Assembly (NCBI RefSeq): GCF_000731095.1
Contig: NZ_JMTZ01000024.1
Coordinates: forward strand, 1 to 56,552
DNA: 56,552 bases
Direction: 5' to 3'
Source of the DNA: Lysobacter antibioticus
GTDB taxonomy: Bacteria; Pseudomonadota; Gammaproteobacteria; Xanthomonadales; Xanthomonadaceae
The position numbers and the translations under genes were made by a program. This document shows positions 16,992 through 25,282 of the stretch, piece after piece; the first letter of the stretch is position 1, and each line of letters begins with the position of its first letter. The notes beneath the pieces are model-generated. The model was not told the DNA's origin. It saw nothing but the letters and a program-made list of their open reading frames with translations, and searched no databases.

Positions 16992-17618
16992 ATGGCCAAG
17001 CTCTATTTCTATTATTCGGCGATGAACGCCGGCAAGACCACGACCCTGCTGCAGTCGGCGCACAACTACCAGGAGCGCGGCATGCGCGTGGCGATCCTGA
17101 CCCCGCGTCTGGACGACCGCGCCGGCAGCGGCACGGTGGCCTCGCGGATCGGCCTGCGCGCCGACGCCGTCGCCTTCGACCACGATGCCGACCTGGAGCA
17201 GCTGATCCGCGCCGACATCGCCGCGCAGGGGCAACTGCACTGCGTGCTGGTCGACGAAGCCCAGTTCCTGAGCCGCTCGCAGGTCTGGCAACTCAGCGAG
17301 ATCGTCGACGCCCTGCGCATCCCGGTGCTCTGCTACGGCCTGCGCACCGACTTCCGCGGCGAACTGTTCGAAGGCAGCCAATACCTGTTGGCCTGGGCCG
17401 ACGAGCTGACCGAGATCAAGACCATCTGCCATTCCGGCAAGAAGGCCACCATGACCGTGCGCGTGGACGAAGCCGGCCGCGCCGTGCAGGACGGGCCGCA
17501 GGTCGAGATCGGCGGCAACGACCGCTACGTGTCGGTCTCGCGCGCCGAGTACAAGAAGGTCATGCGCGGCGAGGGCACGATCGAGCCTTTGCAGCAGTCG
17601 TTGCAGTTGTCGAATTAG
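16992..17618 (+). CDS. tdk: Thymidine kinase, class II
   Basis: A 208-aa enzyme phosphorylating thymidine to dTMP in the salvage pathway. Present are the P-loop [12 protein letters not shown] (residues 9-20), the DEAQFL motif with catalytic Glu (89-94), the [13 protein letters not shown] block, and the lasso region [14 protein letters not shown]. Class II enzymes normally bind one zinc with four ligands, mostly Cys. Here only the first Cys (C146) is clear; the others appear as Ser148, Ser183 and Glu186. I recall the same in other xanthomonads, so it is probably a lineage feature rather than damage. The gene is followed by an inverted repeat pair that separates it from the convergent nucleotidyltransferase gene. 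Confidence 0.94.
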   Translation: MAKLYFYYSAMNAGKTTTLLQSAHNYQERGMRVAILTPRLDDRAGSGTVASRIGLRADAVAFDHDADLEQLIRADIAAQGQLHCVLVDEAQFLSRSQVWQLSEIVDALRIPVLCYGLRTDFRGELFEGSQYLLAWADELTEIKTICHSGKKATMTVRVDEAGRAVQDGPQVEIGGNDRYVSVSRAEYKKVMRGEGTIEPLQQSLQLSN

Positions 17619-17670
17619 GACGGCGGGGCGGCAGTTCGAGTACCGAAGCCTGCGCCGTCGTCGCCTTGAC

Positions 17671-17744
17671 GCGGTCGCGGCTCGCGCCGCTCCTACCCAG
17701 AAGCGGCGTCGGCAAGGGTAGGAGCGGCGCAAGCCGCGACCGCG
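17671..17744. repeat. Inverted pair of B-type palindromic repeats
   Basis: GCGGTCGCGGCTCGCGCCGC-type copy at 17671-17698 and its inverted partner at 17716-17744, separated by 17 bp. The pair sits between two convergent genes (tdk and the RlaP-like gene) and could fold into a long hairpin in either transcript. The same motif occurs singly at 118-143 and as a pair at 35365-35453. Confidence 0.8.
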
Positions 17745-17779
17745 AACCCTCGACCGCCGGCGCCCCCTAGCAGCCTCGC

Positions 17780-18607
17780 CTAATCCACCAAGGCCGACCG
17801 AAAAAACTCGTCGAGCCGTTCCGCCCGCCCGCTGGCCGCCGGCAGCGACTGCCCCAAGGCCTGCATGCGTTCCAGCTCGGCGGCGAGGAAGTCGCTGATC
17901 GCCGGCACGCGCTGCCCTGCCGCGACCTCGGCGCTGCGGCGTTTGCGCGCCAACAAGGCCTCGACCGCCTCGCGCACCTCGCCGTCGGGCAGCAGCCGCT
18001 CCAACAAATCCTCGAACGCCATCGGCGGCGGTCCCTGCTCGCGCTCGATCCACTGGCAGGCCAGGACCGGGCGCAGCACGTACAGGTATTTCTTGGTGCG
18101 GATGGCGTCGCCGCCCAGGTGGGCGCGGAAGGTGCCGTGGGCCAGGCTGAAGTAGTGGTGCCAGGCGGCGATCGGCGAATAGAACTCATCGGCCAGGGCG
18201 CGCAATCCGGCGCTCAGCACGCCGTCCTCGCGGTAGACGATCGGCGAGCGCAACCACTCCAACAGGGTCGGGTTGGACTTCGACAGCAACCGCAGCACCT
18301 TGCGCAGGTCCCAGCCGCTGACGTCGAGCTCGTCGTCGATCGGCAGCTCGATCACGTCGCGCTGCGGCTCGCCCAGGCCGGTGCGTTCGTTGACCGTCAG
18401 GTACCACGGCCGGCGATGGACATAGACGAAGCGGGCGTCGTAGTCGCTGTCGGGCGAGGAAAACCCCCAGCCGCGGCTGCCGGACTCGCAGGCGTAGACG
18501 ATGCGCACGTCGTGCTCGCGTTCGACCGCGGCGAGGGCGGCCAGCACCGCGCTCCGCTTCTCGTCCGAAACCGGATGGATGTCCTGGGCCGCGTCCGTGG
18601 AATTCAT
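17780..18607 (-). CDS. Predicted nucleotidyltransferase, RlaP family
   Basis: A 275-aa protein with the nucleotidyltransferase signature GSRGWGFSSPDSDYDARF (about residues 43-60), in which the two Asp of DSDYD bind metal. The downstream DLRKVLRLLSKSNPTLLEWL block is typical of the RlaP/YcgL group of predicted nucleotidyltransferases, some of which are linked to RNA ligase systems in other organisms. No RNA ligase gene is present here, so the target is open. It is convergent with tdk. Confidence 0.85.
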   Translation of the reverse strand: MNSTDAAQDIHPVSDEKRSAVLAALAAVEREHDVRIVYACESGSRGWGFSSPDSDYDARFVYVHRRPWYLTVNERTGLGEPQRDVIELPIDDELDVSGWDLRKVLRLLSKSNPTLLEWLRSPIVYREDGVLSAGLRALADEFYSPIAAWHHYFSLAHGTFRAHLGGDAIRTKKYLYVLRPVLACQWIEREQGPPPMAFEDLLERLLPDGEVREAVEALLARKRRSAEVAAGQRVPAISDFLAAELERMQALGQSLPAASGRAERLDEFFRSALVD

Positions 18608-18744
18608 TGCCGTGGCATGCCGATGCGTGGCCCGGCAGCGTAGCGCAAACGCCGGCGCGTTCCGATGCTGCGCGGACGCCGCGGGCTGGCGTATCGTGCA
18701 CCGACCCCGGCGCGCGACGAGCGCGCCGCACTCCAGCGAACCCG

Positions 18745-19296
18745 ATGCCGCCGATGCCGCCCAAGACGCCGTCCACGACCGCTATCCAGACCGAACGCCT
18801 GCTGTTGCGCGAACTGACGCCGGACGATGCCGGCTTCATCCTCGAACTGCTCAACGAACCGTCCTTCATCGACAACATCGGCGACCGCGGCGTGCGCGAT
18901 CTGGACGGCGCCGTGCGCTACATCCTCGACGGCCCGGCGCAGAGCTACGCCCGCAACGGCTACGGCCTGTGGCGGGTCGAGCTGCGCGAAAGCGGCGAAG
19001 CCATCGGCATGTGCGGCCTGCTGCGGCGCGAGACCCTGCCCGACCCCGACCTGGGCTATGCCTTCCTGCCGCGCCACTGGTCGCGCGGTTATGCCCTGGA
19101 ATCCGGCGAGGCAGTGCTGCGCCATGCGCGCGAGGCGTTGGCGCTGTCGCGGGTGCTGGCGATCACCGATCCCGCCAACCAACCCTCGATCAAGGTGCTG
19201 GAGCGGCTGGGCCTGCGCTTCGAGGGCATGGTGCGCATGAGCGAGGACGCCAAGGAACTGCGGCTGTTCTCGACCGCACCGGCGCAGGCCGACTGA
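18745..19296 (+). CDS. GNAT N-acetyltransferase, RimJ/RimL type
   Basis: A 183-aa acetyltransferase of the RimJ/RimL group: it begins IQTERLLLRELTPDDAGFIL, has LGYAFLPRHWSRGYALESGEA (acetyl-CoA loop, here with R-G-Y-A) and ends with ANQPSIKVLERLGLRFEGMV, the family's C-terminal block. These enzymes acetylate protein N-termini, aminoglycosides or amino acids; substrate here is unknown. The start at 18745 is the first ATG that gives a family-like N-terminus; 46 upstream codons are open but unlike the family. The next gene follows after 10 bp. Confidence 0.85.
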   Translation: MPPMPPKTPSTTAIQTERLLLRELTPDDAGFILELLNEPSFIDNIGDRGVRDLDGAVRYILDGPAQSYARNGYGLWRVELRESGEAIGMCGLLRRETLPDPDLGYAFLPRHWSRGYALESGEAVLRHAREALALSRVLAITDPANQPSIKVLERLGLRFEGMVRMSEDAKELRLFSTAPAQAD

Positions 19297-19306
19297 CGCC
19301 GGTCGC

Positions 19307-19924
19307 ATGAAACTCCGCCTCCTCGCCTGCGGCCTGCTGTCCGCGTTGCTCGGCGCGTCCGCCAGCGGCTGCGCCGACGCGCGACCGCCGCAGGTCCGCG
19401 ACGGCGACGTGATCTTCCACGTCTCGCGCTCTTCGCAGAGCCAGGCGATCCAGCGCGCGACCGGCTCGCGCTACAGCCACATGGGGGTGATCCTGCACCG
19501 CGACGGCCAGCCCTACGTGTTCGAGGCCATCGACCCGGTCACCTACACCCCCTTGCAGCGTTGGATCGCCCGCGGCAGCGGCGGCCATTACGTACTCAAG
19601 CGCTTGCGCACACCGTTGACGGCGCAGCAGGCGACGAAACTGCGCGGCGCGGCGGAAGCCTTCCGCGGCCGCCGTTACGACCTGGCGTTCGAGTGGTCGG
19701 ACCAGCGCATCTACTGCTCGGAGCTGGTCTGGAAGATGTACGACCGCGCCCTGGGCGTGCGCATCGGCACGCTGCAGCCGCTGCGCAGCTTCAAGCTCGA
19801 CGACCCAGCGGTGAAGGCCAAACTGCGCGAACGTTACGGCGAGCGCGTGCCGCTGGCCGAACCGGTGATCTCGCCGGCGGCGATGTTCGACTCGCCCTTG
19901 CTGACCACCGTCGCCTCGGGCTGA
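19307..19924 (+). CDS. YiiX/YebB-like permuted papain-fold lipoprotein (NlpC/P60 superfamily)
   Basis: A 205-aa lipoprotein (lipobox-like ASGC at about residues 18-21) with the permuted NlpC/P60 fold of the YiiX family. The order His before Cys marks the permutation: RYSHMGVIL holds the His (about residue 58) and YCSELVWKMYD holds the Cys (about 137). Such enzymes act on amides or esters in the envelope, possibly peptidoglycan or lipids. The gene lies 10 bp after the acetyltransferase and so may be co-transcribed. Its last 91 bp overlap, tail to tail, the end of the convergent lipoprotein gene. Confidence 0.85.
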   Translation: MKLRLLACGLLSALLGASASGCADARPPQVRDGDVIFHVSRSSQSQAIQRATGSRYSHMGVILHRDGQPYVFEAIDPVTYTPLQRWIARGSGGHYVLKRLRTPLTAQQATKLRGAAEAFRGRRYDLAFEWSDQRIYCSELVWKMYDRALGVRIGTLQPLRSFKLDDPAVKAKLRERYGERVPLAEPVISPAAMFDSPLLTTVASG

Positions 19925-21189
19925 AGCCGCGCGCCGCGCAGGACCGCCTCGCGGCCGACGTAGTCGGTCCAGACCACGTACACCGCCTCGCCGGTCACCG
20001 CCATCTGCGCGAACCCGGTGCCGCGGCCGCGGCCCTGCAGGCGCGCGACTTCGATGCGTTGACGCTCGTGCGACAGATCCGGCGCCAGGCGCGCGAGTTG
20101 CAGGCTCTGGCCGCTGCGATCCTCACGCAACCACAGCACCCAGGCCGCATCGGCGCTCAATGCGGTTTCGACCCGCCCCTGCACCTGTTCGCCGCGGTCG
20201 AGCACGAGCGGCGCAGCGAAGCGATCGCCGGCGTCGCGGCTGTAGGCCGCCTGCACCGTCGGCACGTCGCCGGCGGCGGTGTACCAGGCCACCACGGCCG
20301 CCTCGCCGCGCGCGCTGACCGAAGGACCGTTGACCGGGCAGGCCGGCATCACCCAGCCATCGGCGTGGACCGGCTTCGGAGCGGTCCAACCGCGCTCGTC
20401 GCGGCGGGTGACGGCGATGTCGCGCACCTCGCCCTCGCTGCGGTCGCGATAGACCAGCAGCGGACCGCGCGCGGTCATGGCTGCATCGGTCTGGCAGCAA
20501 TCGCAGGTCATCGTGTCGAGTTCGACTTCGTCGAAGCGATGCAGGTTGGCGCCTATGCGCACACTGCGCAGGCTCATCGCACCAGAACCGCCGCCGTGAC
20601 CGCCGCCATGGCCGGCCTCGCCGCTGTTGCTGTGGCGGCCATCCAGCCAGGCCACGCCGACCGCATCGGCGCCGTCGGGCCAGATCGAGACGAAGCCGTG
20701 CTCGCTCTGGCCGCCGTCGGTATTGACCTTGAGCGGCGCCGACCATGGCGCGCTGCCGTTGGCCGAACGCACCAACACCACATCGTAGGCATACGGCGCC
20801 TGCGCCGATTTCTGCAGCCAATGCGCCCACACCGCGCCGTCGGCGCTGACCGCGAGATGCGGCGTATCGGCCCAATTGACGAACCAGTCCTGGCCCACGG
20901 CGATCGAGCGCGGCGGCTGCGGCCAACGGCCGTCGGGTCCGGCAACCGCGTAGCGCAAAGCGTATTTGCCGGCTTCGCCGGTGATCCACGACAACCACAC
21001 CCGCCCGTCCGGCGTCGCGATCAAATCAGGTTGAGCCGCCGCCGCGTCGATCCGCAAGGGCCAGGCCGAAACCCGCCACGGCGCGTCCGCTATCTGCGCT
21101 TCAGCTTCGGGCGGCGCCGGCTCGCGGCTGCAACCCGGCAAGAGCAGCAACAACGGCAGCAGGGCCAGGCAAGGCAGACGAGGCATCAT
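19834..21189 (-). CDS. Sialidase-fold-like (BNR-type) lipoprotein with CDCC motif
   Basis: A 451-aa lipoprotein (LLPGC lipobox, Cys20). The repeating pattern of DGRVWLSW, DGAVWAHW, ADAVGVAWLDGR, EAAVVAWY and AVYVVWTDY marks successive blades of a sialidase-like beta propeller. Two unusual metal-site-like elements lie between blades: HGGGHGGGSG (about 194-203) and CDCCQT (229-234). No sialidase catalytic triad is evident, so the annotation as exo-alpha-sialidase that such proteins often get is doubtful. The gene starts only 24 bp after the DUF938 gene and is probably the last gene of the mcrB operon. Its 3' end overlaps the YiiX-like gene by 91 bp. Confidence 0.75.
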   Translation of the reverse strand: MMPRLPCLALLPLLLLLPGCSREPAPPEAEAQIADAPWRVSAWPLRIDAAAAQPDLIATPDGRVWLSWITGEAGKYALRYAVAGPDGRWPQPPRSIAVGQDWFVNWADTPHLAVSADGAVWAHWLQKSAQAPYAYDVVLVRSANGSAPWSAPLKVNTDGGQSEHGFVSIWPDGADAVGVAWLDGRHSNSGEAGHGGGHGGGSGAMSLRSVRIGANLHRFDEVELDTMTCDCCQTDAAMTARGPLLVYRDRSEGEVRDIAVTRRDERGWTAPKPVHADGWVMPACPVNGPSVSARGEAAVVAWYTAAGDVPTVQAAYSRDAGDRFAAPLVLDRGEQVQGRVETALSADAAWVLWLREDRSGQSLQLARLAPDLSHERQRIEVARLQGRGRGTGFAQMAVTGEAVYVVWTDYVGREAVLRGARLQPEATVVSKGESNIAAGEITGSASGTRSP

Positions 21190-21213
21190 GGCCGGAGTCG
21201 GGAAGCCGAAGGG

Positions 21214-21843
21214 TCAGGCATTGTGCGGCGGCGACCGGCGCCACACCAGGCAACGGTTGTTGGCCGGCATCGCCTGATCGACGAGCAAGCGCAGCCCGAT
21301 GGCTGCGGCCAAGGCATCGACCGCCTCGAAATCGCGCACCCCCGACTGCGGGTCGCGTGCCTTCAACCAGGCATCGAATTCGCGGTTGCTGTCGCTGCTG
21401 AACTCGCCGCGGTAATTGAACGGCCCGTAGACCGCGACCGTCGCATCCGCCGCCAGCACCCGGTCGAGCCCGCGAAAGAAGGCCTCGACCTGCACCCAGC
21501 CCATGATGTGCAGGCTGTTGGCGCTGAACGCCGCATCGAAACGCGCCCCGTCCGCCTCGCCCGGCCACCGCGGCGATGCCACGTCCAGCTCGACCGCGGC
21601 CGGCGTATTCGGTAACGCCGCCTCGTCCAGCCACAGCGCGATGCCGGGCAGGTACTCGGCGCGGTCGGAGCATTGCCAGCTCAACGACGGCAAGGCCGCG
21701 GCGAAATACACCGCGTGCTGGCCGGTGCCGCTGCCGATCTCCAGCACCCGCCGGCGCCCGGCGAAATGCTCGCGCAACACCGCGAGGATCGGATCGCGAT
21801 TGCGGTCGCAGGAGGGGGAATAAGGCTTGTCGTTCGCGCTCAT
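21214..21843 (-). CDS. DUF938 SAM-dependent methyltransferase
   Basis: A 209-aa class I methyltransferase of the DUF938 family. Motif I is VLEIGSGTGQHAVYFA (about residues 32-47); the family-specific SPSCDRNRDPIL at the N-terminus, FSANSLHIMGW, and YGPFNYRGEFSSDSNREFD are all present. The substrate of the family is not established. The ATG (21843-21841) overlaps the mcrC stop (ATGA), so translation is coupled to mcrC. No DNA-methyltransferase target-recognition motif (such as DPPY or NPPY) is visible. Confidence 0.9.
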   Translation of the reverse strand: MSANDKPYSPSCDRNRDPILAVLREHFAGRRRVLEIGSGTGQHAVYFAAALPSLSWQCSDRAEYLPGIALWLDEAALPNTPAAVELDVASPRWPGEADGARFDAAFSANSLHIMGWVQVEAFFRGLDRVLAADATVAVYGPFNYRGEFSSDSNREFDAWLKARDPQSGVRDFEAVDALAAAIGLRLLVDQAMPANNRCLVWRRSPPHNA

Positions 21844-23138
21844 GCCGCCAGCCTGCGCAGCACGTCGCCGCTCGAACCGACCCGCACCCGCAGCACGTCG
21901 TCCATGAGGTCGACCGCGGCCACGTGCACGCGCCGCGAGCGCGGTCCGATCGAGCCGGCCAGTTCGTAGCGCATCGTCGTCTCCAGGGTGTCCGCGGCCA
22001 GGCCGTCGAAACAGGGATAGATCAGCGCCAGCTCGCCGCATTCCTGGAACGCGGTGGCATAGGCGTTGAGTTGGTACATGTCGTCGGTGGACGGGCGGAT
22101 CTTGCCGTAGCGGTCGCGTTCCAGCCGCTTCCACTTGGTGTCGGCGATCATCACGATGCGGTCGGCGCGACGCACCAGCAGGTCCGGCTTGAGCCGGTAG
22201 GCCGGGCTCGAGCCCTGCTCGCCGACCAGGACCCGGGCCAAATGCCGGTCGTCATGCTGGCACTCGACCACCCAACCGGGCGGCGCCTGCCGGGCCAGCT
22301 TGATCGCGACGTAGCGCTCGAACAGCTGGTTCATGTCGAACAGCAGCGCCGGCGCGGTGGCAGCGCCGGCGCGCAGCGAAGGCGACAAGCCCTCGATGAT
22401 CCAGCGCGCCCACTTCAAGGCCGCGGCATAGCGGCGACTCTGGCGGTCCAGGCACAACCGCTCGATCTCGTCGCGACGCGCCGGCGCGATGCCGTCGAAC
22501 GCGGCCATCAGCTCATGCCACAGCCGGATCGACGTCGGCGCGACCAGCCAGTCGCGCAGATGCAGCAGGGCGAGCACGAGCACCCGATTCACCGCGACGT
22601 CGTGGGTGAGTTCGTCGAACTCGCACCAGGCACGATCCTGGCGGCCCGCATTGGCGCGCAGGTGTCGGGACCAGTCGATGCGGCCGCGCACCGTCGGCGA
22701 ATTTTCGGAGCGCGACACATAGGACTTCAGCAGCCCGGCCTTGACCAGGCGCATGGTCTCGGCGAGGAAACGCCCGGCGAACAATTCGATCAGCGGCGAG
22801 CGGATCAGATCGTGCGAACCGGAGCCGAGCGGCGGCGACGGCAGGTCGTGCACCACTCGCAACATCCGCAGCAGCATGTCGTGGGCCGGCGCCGCATCCG
22901 CGGTGCCGCGGTCGATGCGGTCCGTTTTGGGCAGGATTTCCAGGATGCGCTCGCCGATGCACAGCACGCCGCAGTATTGGGCGAAACGCACCGTGCTCCG
23001 TCCGAATTCGCACAGCCCCGGCCGCAGCAGGCAGATCGCTTCCAGGCGCTCGACCTCGTCGAGGCCGAGACTGTTCGCGGTCGGCAGGGCCGTGATCGGC
23101 ACCGGCGTGTGCTCGAAGGCCCTCAACGCGGGGTTCAC
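21840..23138 (-). CDS. mcrC: McrC-family nuclease subunit of a McrBC type IV restriction system
   Basis: A 432-aa protein of the McrC family. The C-terminal PD-(D/E)xK nuclease core is visible as KPDLLV (D319) and IADTKWKRL (D333-T-K335). The N-terminal FCGVLCIGERILEILPKT-type region and YVSRSENSPTVRGRIDWSRHL block are typical of the family. McrC supplies the nuclease and stimulates the McrB GTPase, and the complex cuts DNA containing modified cytosine. It starts at GTG 23138, overlapping the mcrB stop (GTGA), and its own stop overlaps the DUF938 start. It reads intact and catalytic residues are present. Confidence 0.93.
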   Translation of the reverse strand: MNPALRAFEHTPVPITALPTANSLGLDEVERLEAICLLRPGLCEFGRSTVRFAQYCGVLCIGERILEILPKTDRIDRGTADAAPAHDMLLRMLRVVHDLPSPPLGSGSHDLIRSPLIELFAGRFLAETMRLVKAGLLKSYVSRSENSPTVRGRIDWSRHLRANAGRQDRAWCEFDELTHDVAVNRVLVLALLHLRDWLVAPTSIRLWHELMAAFDGIAPARRDEIERLCLDRQSRRYAAALKWARWIIEGLSPSLRAGAATAPALLFDMNQLFERYVAIKLARQAPPGWVVECQHDDRHLARVLVGEQGSSPAYRLKPDLLVRRADRIVMIADTKWKRLERDRYGKIRPSTDDMYQLNAYATAFQECGELALIYPCFDGLAADTLETTMRYELAGSIGPRSRRVHVAAVDLMDDVLRVRVGSSGDVLRRLAA

Positions 23139-25183
23139 GGCTCGGCTCCGTCCTCGAGTTCGGCCTCGTCGTCGTCGATGTCCTCGTCGCCCTGCGAATA
23201 CAGGCTGCGGAAATCGGCCGCCGACCAGTTCTGCGAGGCGTCGGTCAGTTCGATGCGATAGCGCGGAATGCGCGGCAGGTCCGACACGTGCACGCCGAAC
23301 AGATCGATCGCATCCACGTCCAGCGCCTCGACGAAGGGCGAGTGATCGGCCTTGCCCATACTGCCGAGCACGCGCTGGATACGGCCCCAGTCGTCGAAGA
23401 AGTACTCCTGCAGCAGGGGGATGATGCGGTCGCGGAAACAGTTGCGCAGATCGTCGAGCGAATGAACGTCGAGAAAATAGGCGTGGCCGATGCAGTGGTC
23501 GCGGTCGAGCAGGTACTCGATGCGCTGGTTGAGCTTGCGCAGCAACAGCGGCAGGTCCACCCGCACCCCGTCGGCGATCACGCCGCCGTCGCCGTCGCCG
23601 CCCTTGATCTCTTCCGGCAGCGGTGGCGTCTCCTCGAAGCGGAACCGCCGCCGCAGCGCCAGGTCCATCAATGCGATCGAACGGTCGGCGGTGTTCATGG
23701 TCGCGTATAGGTCGAGGTTGTCCGGCACCCCGAACAATTCGTGGCTGGCCGGCAGCTTGACCCACAGGCCGCCGCCTTCGCCCGGCTCGGCGCCGGCGGT
23801 CACCCGCTTGTCCGGTTCGATCAAAGCGATCAACTCGCCGAACACCTTGGCCAGGTTGGCGCGGTTGATCTCGTCGATGAACAAGGCGTAGCGCTGCTGC
23901 GGATGCAGATGAGCGACGCGGCAGAGCTCCTTGAACAAGCCGGGCTGGACCCGGAACTCGACGCGCCCGTCGTCGCCGTCGGCCGGCACCGGCCGGATGC
24001 CCTCGACGAAGTCCTCGTAGGAATAACTCGGGTGGAAGGTCACCAGGCTCAGGCGCGACTCGGCCATGTTGGCCTGCTGCTGAAAGTCGAGGCCGTCGAC
24101 GATGGCGTCGACGGCCTCGGCCAGGTCCGGCGCGTTATCGCGCCACTGCGGCAGCAAGCGCCAGACCGAGTCGGCGTCCTTGTCGAACAACACCGCACCG
24201 GTGCGGGCGCTGGTGCGCACGGTCGCCGAGTCCAAGGGGGCGTGCGACTGCAATTGCCCCCACAGAATCTGGTTCAAGCTGCGCGGACGGCCGCGCAACC
24301 GCGCCGAGGCCTGGACCCAGGCGTGCGTGCGCAGTTGCGGCACCCGCGCCGAGCCGCCGAGGTCGAGCAGTGCCGCGGCGACGACCGCGTGCCACGGCGC
24401 CAAGCCCACGCGCCGCTCGTCGCGCGCGTCGGCCGACAGCGCCTGCGCTTCGGTGCGGTAACGCGGATCGCTGCGCAGTTCCTCGTATTTGCGGGTCTTG
24501 CCGGTGCCGGGCGGCCCGTAATAGATGGTGTTGACCGCCTTGGTCCGTGGCTGCACCACCGGCACGACGCTCGCCGGAGGCTGCGGCTTCCACAGGTCCA
24601 CGAGCGTAGCCGGCTGCCGCGGCCGGCGGCGCCCGCGCGGCAGCCGTTCCATCGCCGATTCGAATTCCTCCTGGGTGATGAAGAACCGCCCTTCCACGCC
24701 TTCGTCGGCGATGATCTGCTGCGCGACCGGGTAGACGTGGTTCATGAAGTAGACGAAGGCCTCTTCCGGCGACGAGGCCGGGATCGTCTTCTTGCACTCC
24801 TTGCGCGGCGTCACCTCCATGCCCAGCGCCTGCAGCAGGCGCTCGTGCACCCGGCACAACACCGGGTCTTGGATGCTGCCGTAGACGATCTCGATGTAAG
24901 CCTTGCGAATCTGGCCGTTCTTCAACGAGAACACCAGGCCGATGGTGCGGGTCTTGTTGTTCGAGTCGCTGAGCTTGAACGGGGCGAAGAACAAGTAGTA
25001 CTCGTTGCCCTGGAACCAGTAGCCGGCTTCGAGGCGATTGCGCTTGGGGTTGTCGCGCGTGCGCAATGCGAAGGTGAACCCTGGATGGTCCTTGCGCCAG
25101 CCCAGAGCCACCTTCAACAAACGTTCGTGGCGCTGCGCCACCTCGCGCATCAGCGCGAGGTCGTCTACGGCCTGTCCATGCAT
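23135..25183 (-). CDS. mcrB: McrB-family AAA+ GTPase of a type IV restriction system
   Basis: A 682-aa AAA+ protein. Walker A GPPGTGKT is at residues 223-230, Walker B LFIDEINRAN at about 434-443 and the McrB signature MNTADRS at 496-502. Residues 1-190 form a separate N-terminal domain that does not look like the E. coli McrB methylcytosine reader, so the modification recognised may differ. Between Walker A and the FHPSYSYEDFVEG block is an inserted region of about 90 residues (258-345: WHAVVAAALLDLGG, ILWGQLQSHA, LFDKDADSVWRL) resembling a winged-helix module that I recall from other McrB homologues. McrB translocates DNA and drives cleavage by McrC. Confidence 0.93.
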   Translation of the reverse strand: MHGQAVDDLALMREVAQRHERLLKVALGWRKDHPGFTFALRTRDNPKRNRLEAGYWFQGNEYYLFFAPFKLSDSNNKTRTIGLVFSLKNGQIRKAYIEIVYGSIQDPVLCRVHERLLQALGMEVTPRKECKKTIPASSPEEAFVYFMNHVYPVAQQIIADEGVEGRFFITQEEFESAMERLPRGRRRPRQPATLVDLWKPQPPASVVPVVQPRTKAVNTIYYGPPGTGKTRKYEELRSDPRYRTEAQALSADARDERRVGLAPWHAVVAAALLDLGGSARVPQLRTHAWVQASARLRGRPRSLNQILWGQLQSHAPLDSATVRTSARTGAVLFDKDADSVWRLLPQWRDNAPDLAEAVDAIVDGLDFQQQANMAESRLSLVTFHPSYSYEDFVEGIRPVPADGDDGRVEFRVQPGLFKELCRVAHLHPQQRYALFIDEINRANLAKVFGELIALIEPDKRVTAGAEPGEGGGLWVKLPASHELFGVPDNLDLYATMNTADRSIALMDLALRRRFRFEETPPLPEEIKGGDGDGGVIADGVRVDLPLLLRKLNQRIEYLLDRDHCIGHAYFLDVHSLDDLRNCFRDRIIPLLQEYFFDDWGRIQRVLGSMGKADHSPFVEALDVDAIDLFGVHVSDLPRIPRYRIELTDASQNWSAADFRSLYSQGDEDIDDDEAELEDGAEP

Positions 25184-25282
25184 GCCTCGTGTCCTCTGAT
25201 ATCGCGCCTGCGTCGAGCGACGCAGGCATGGCGCGATTGGATCACAAGTCCTGCGGCGGCGCAGTCCTGTGCAGGCCGCCGA

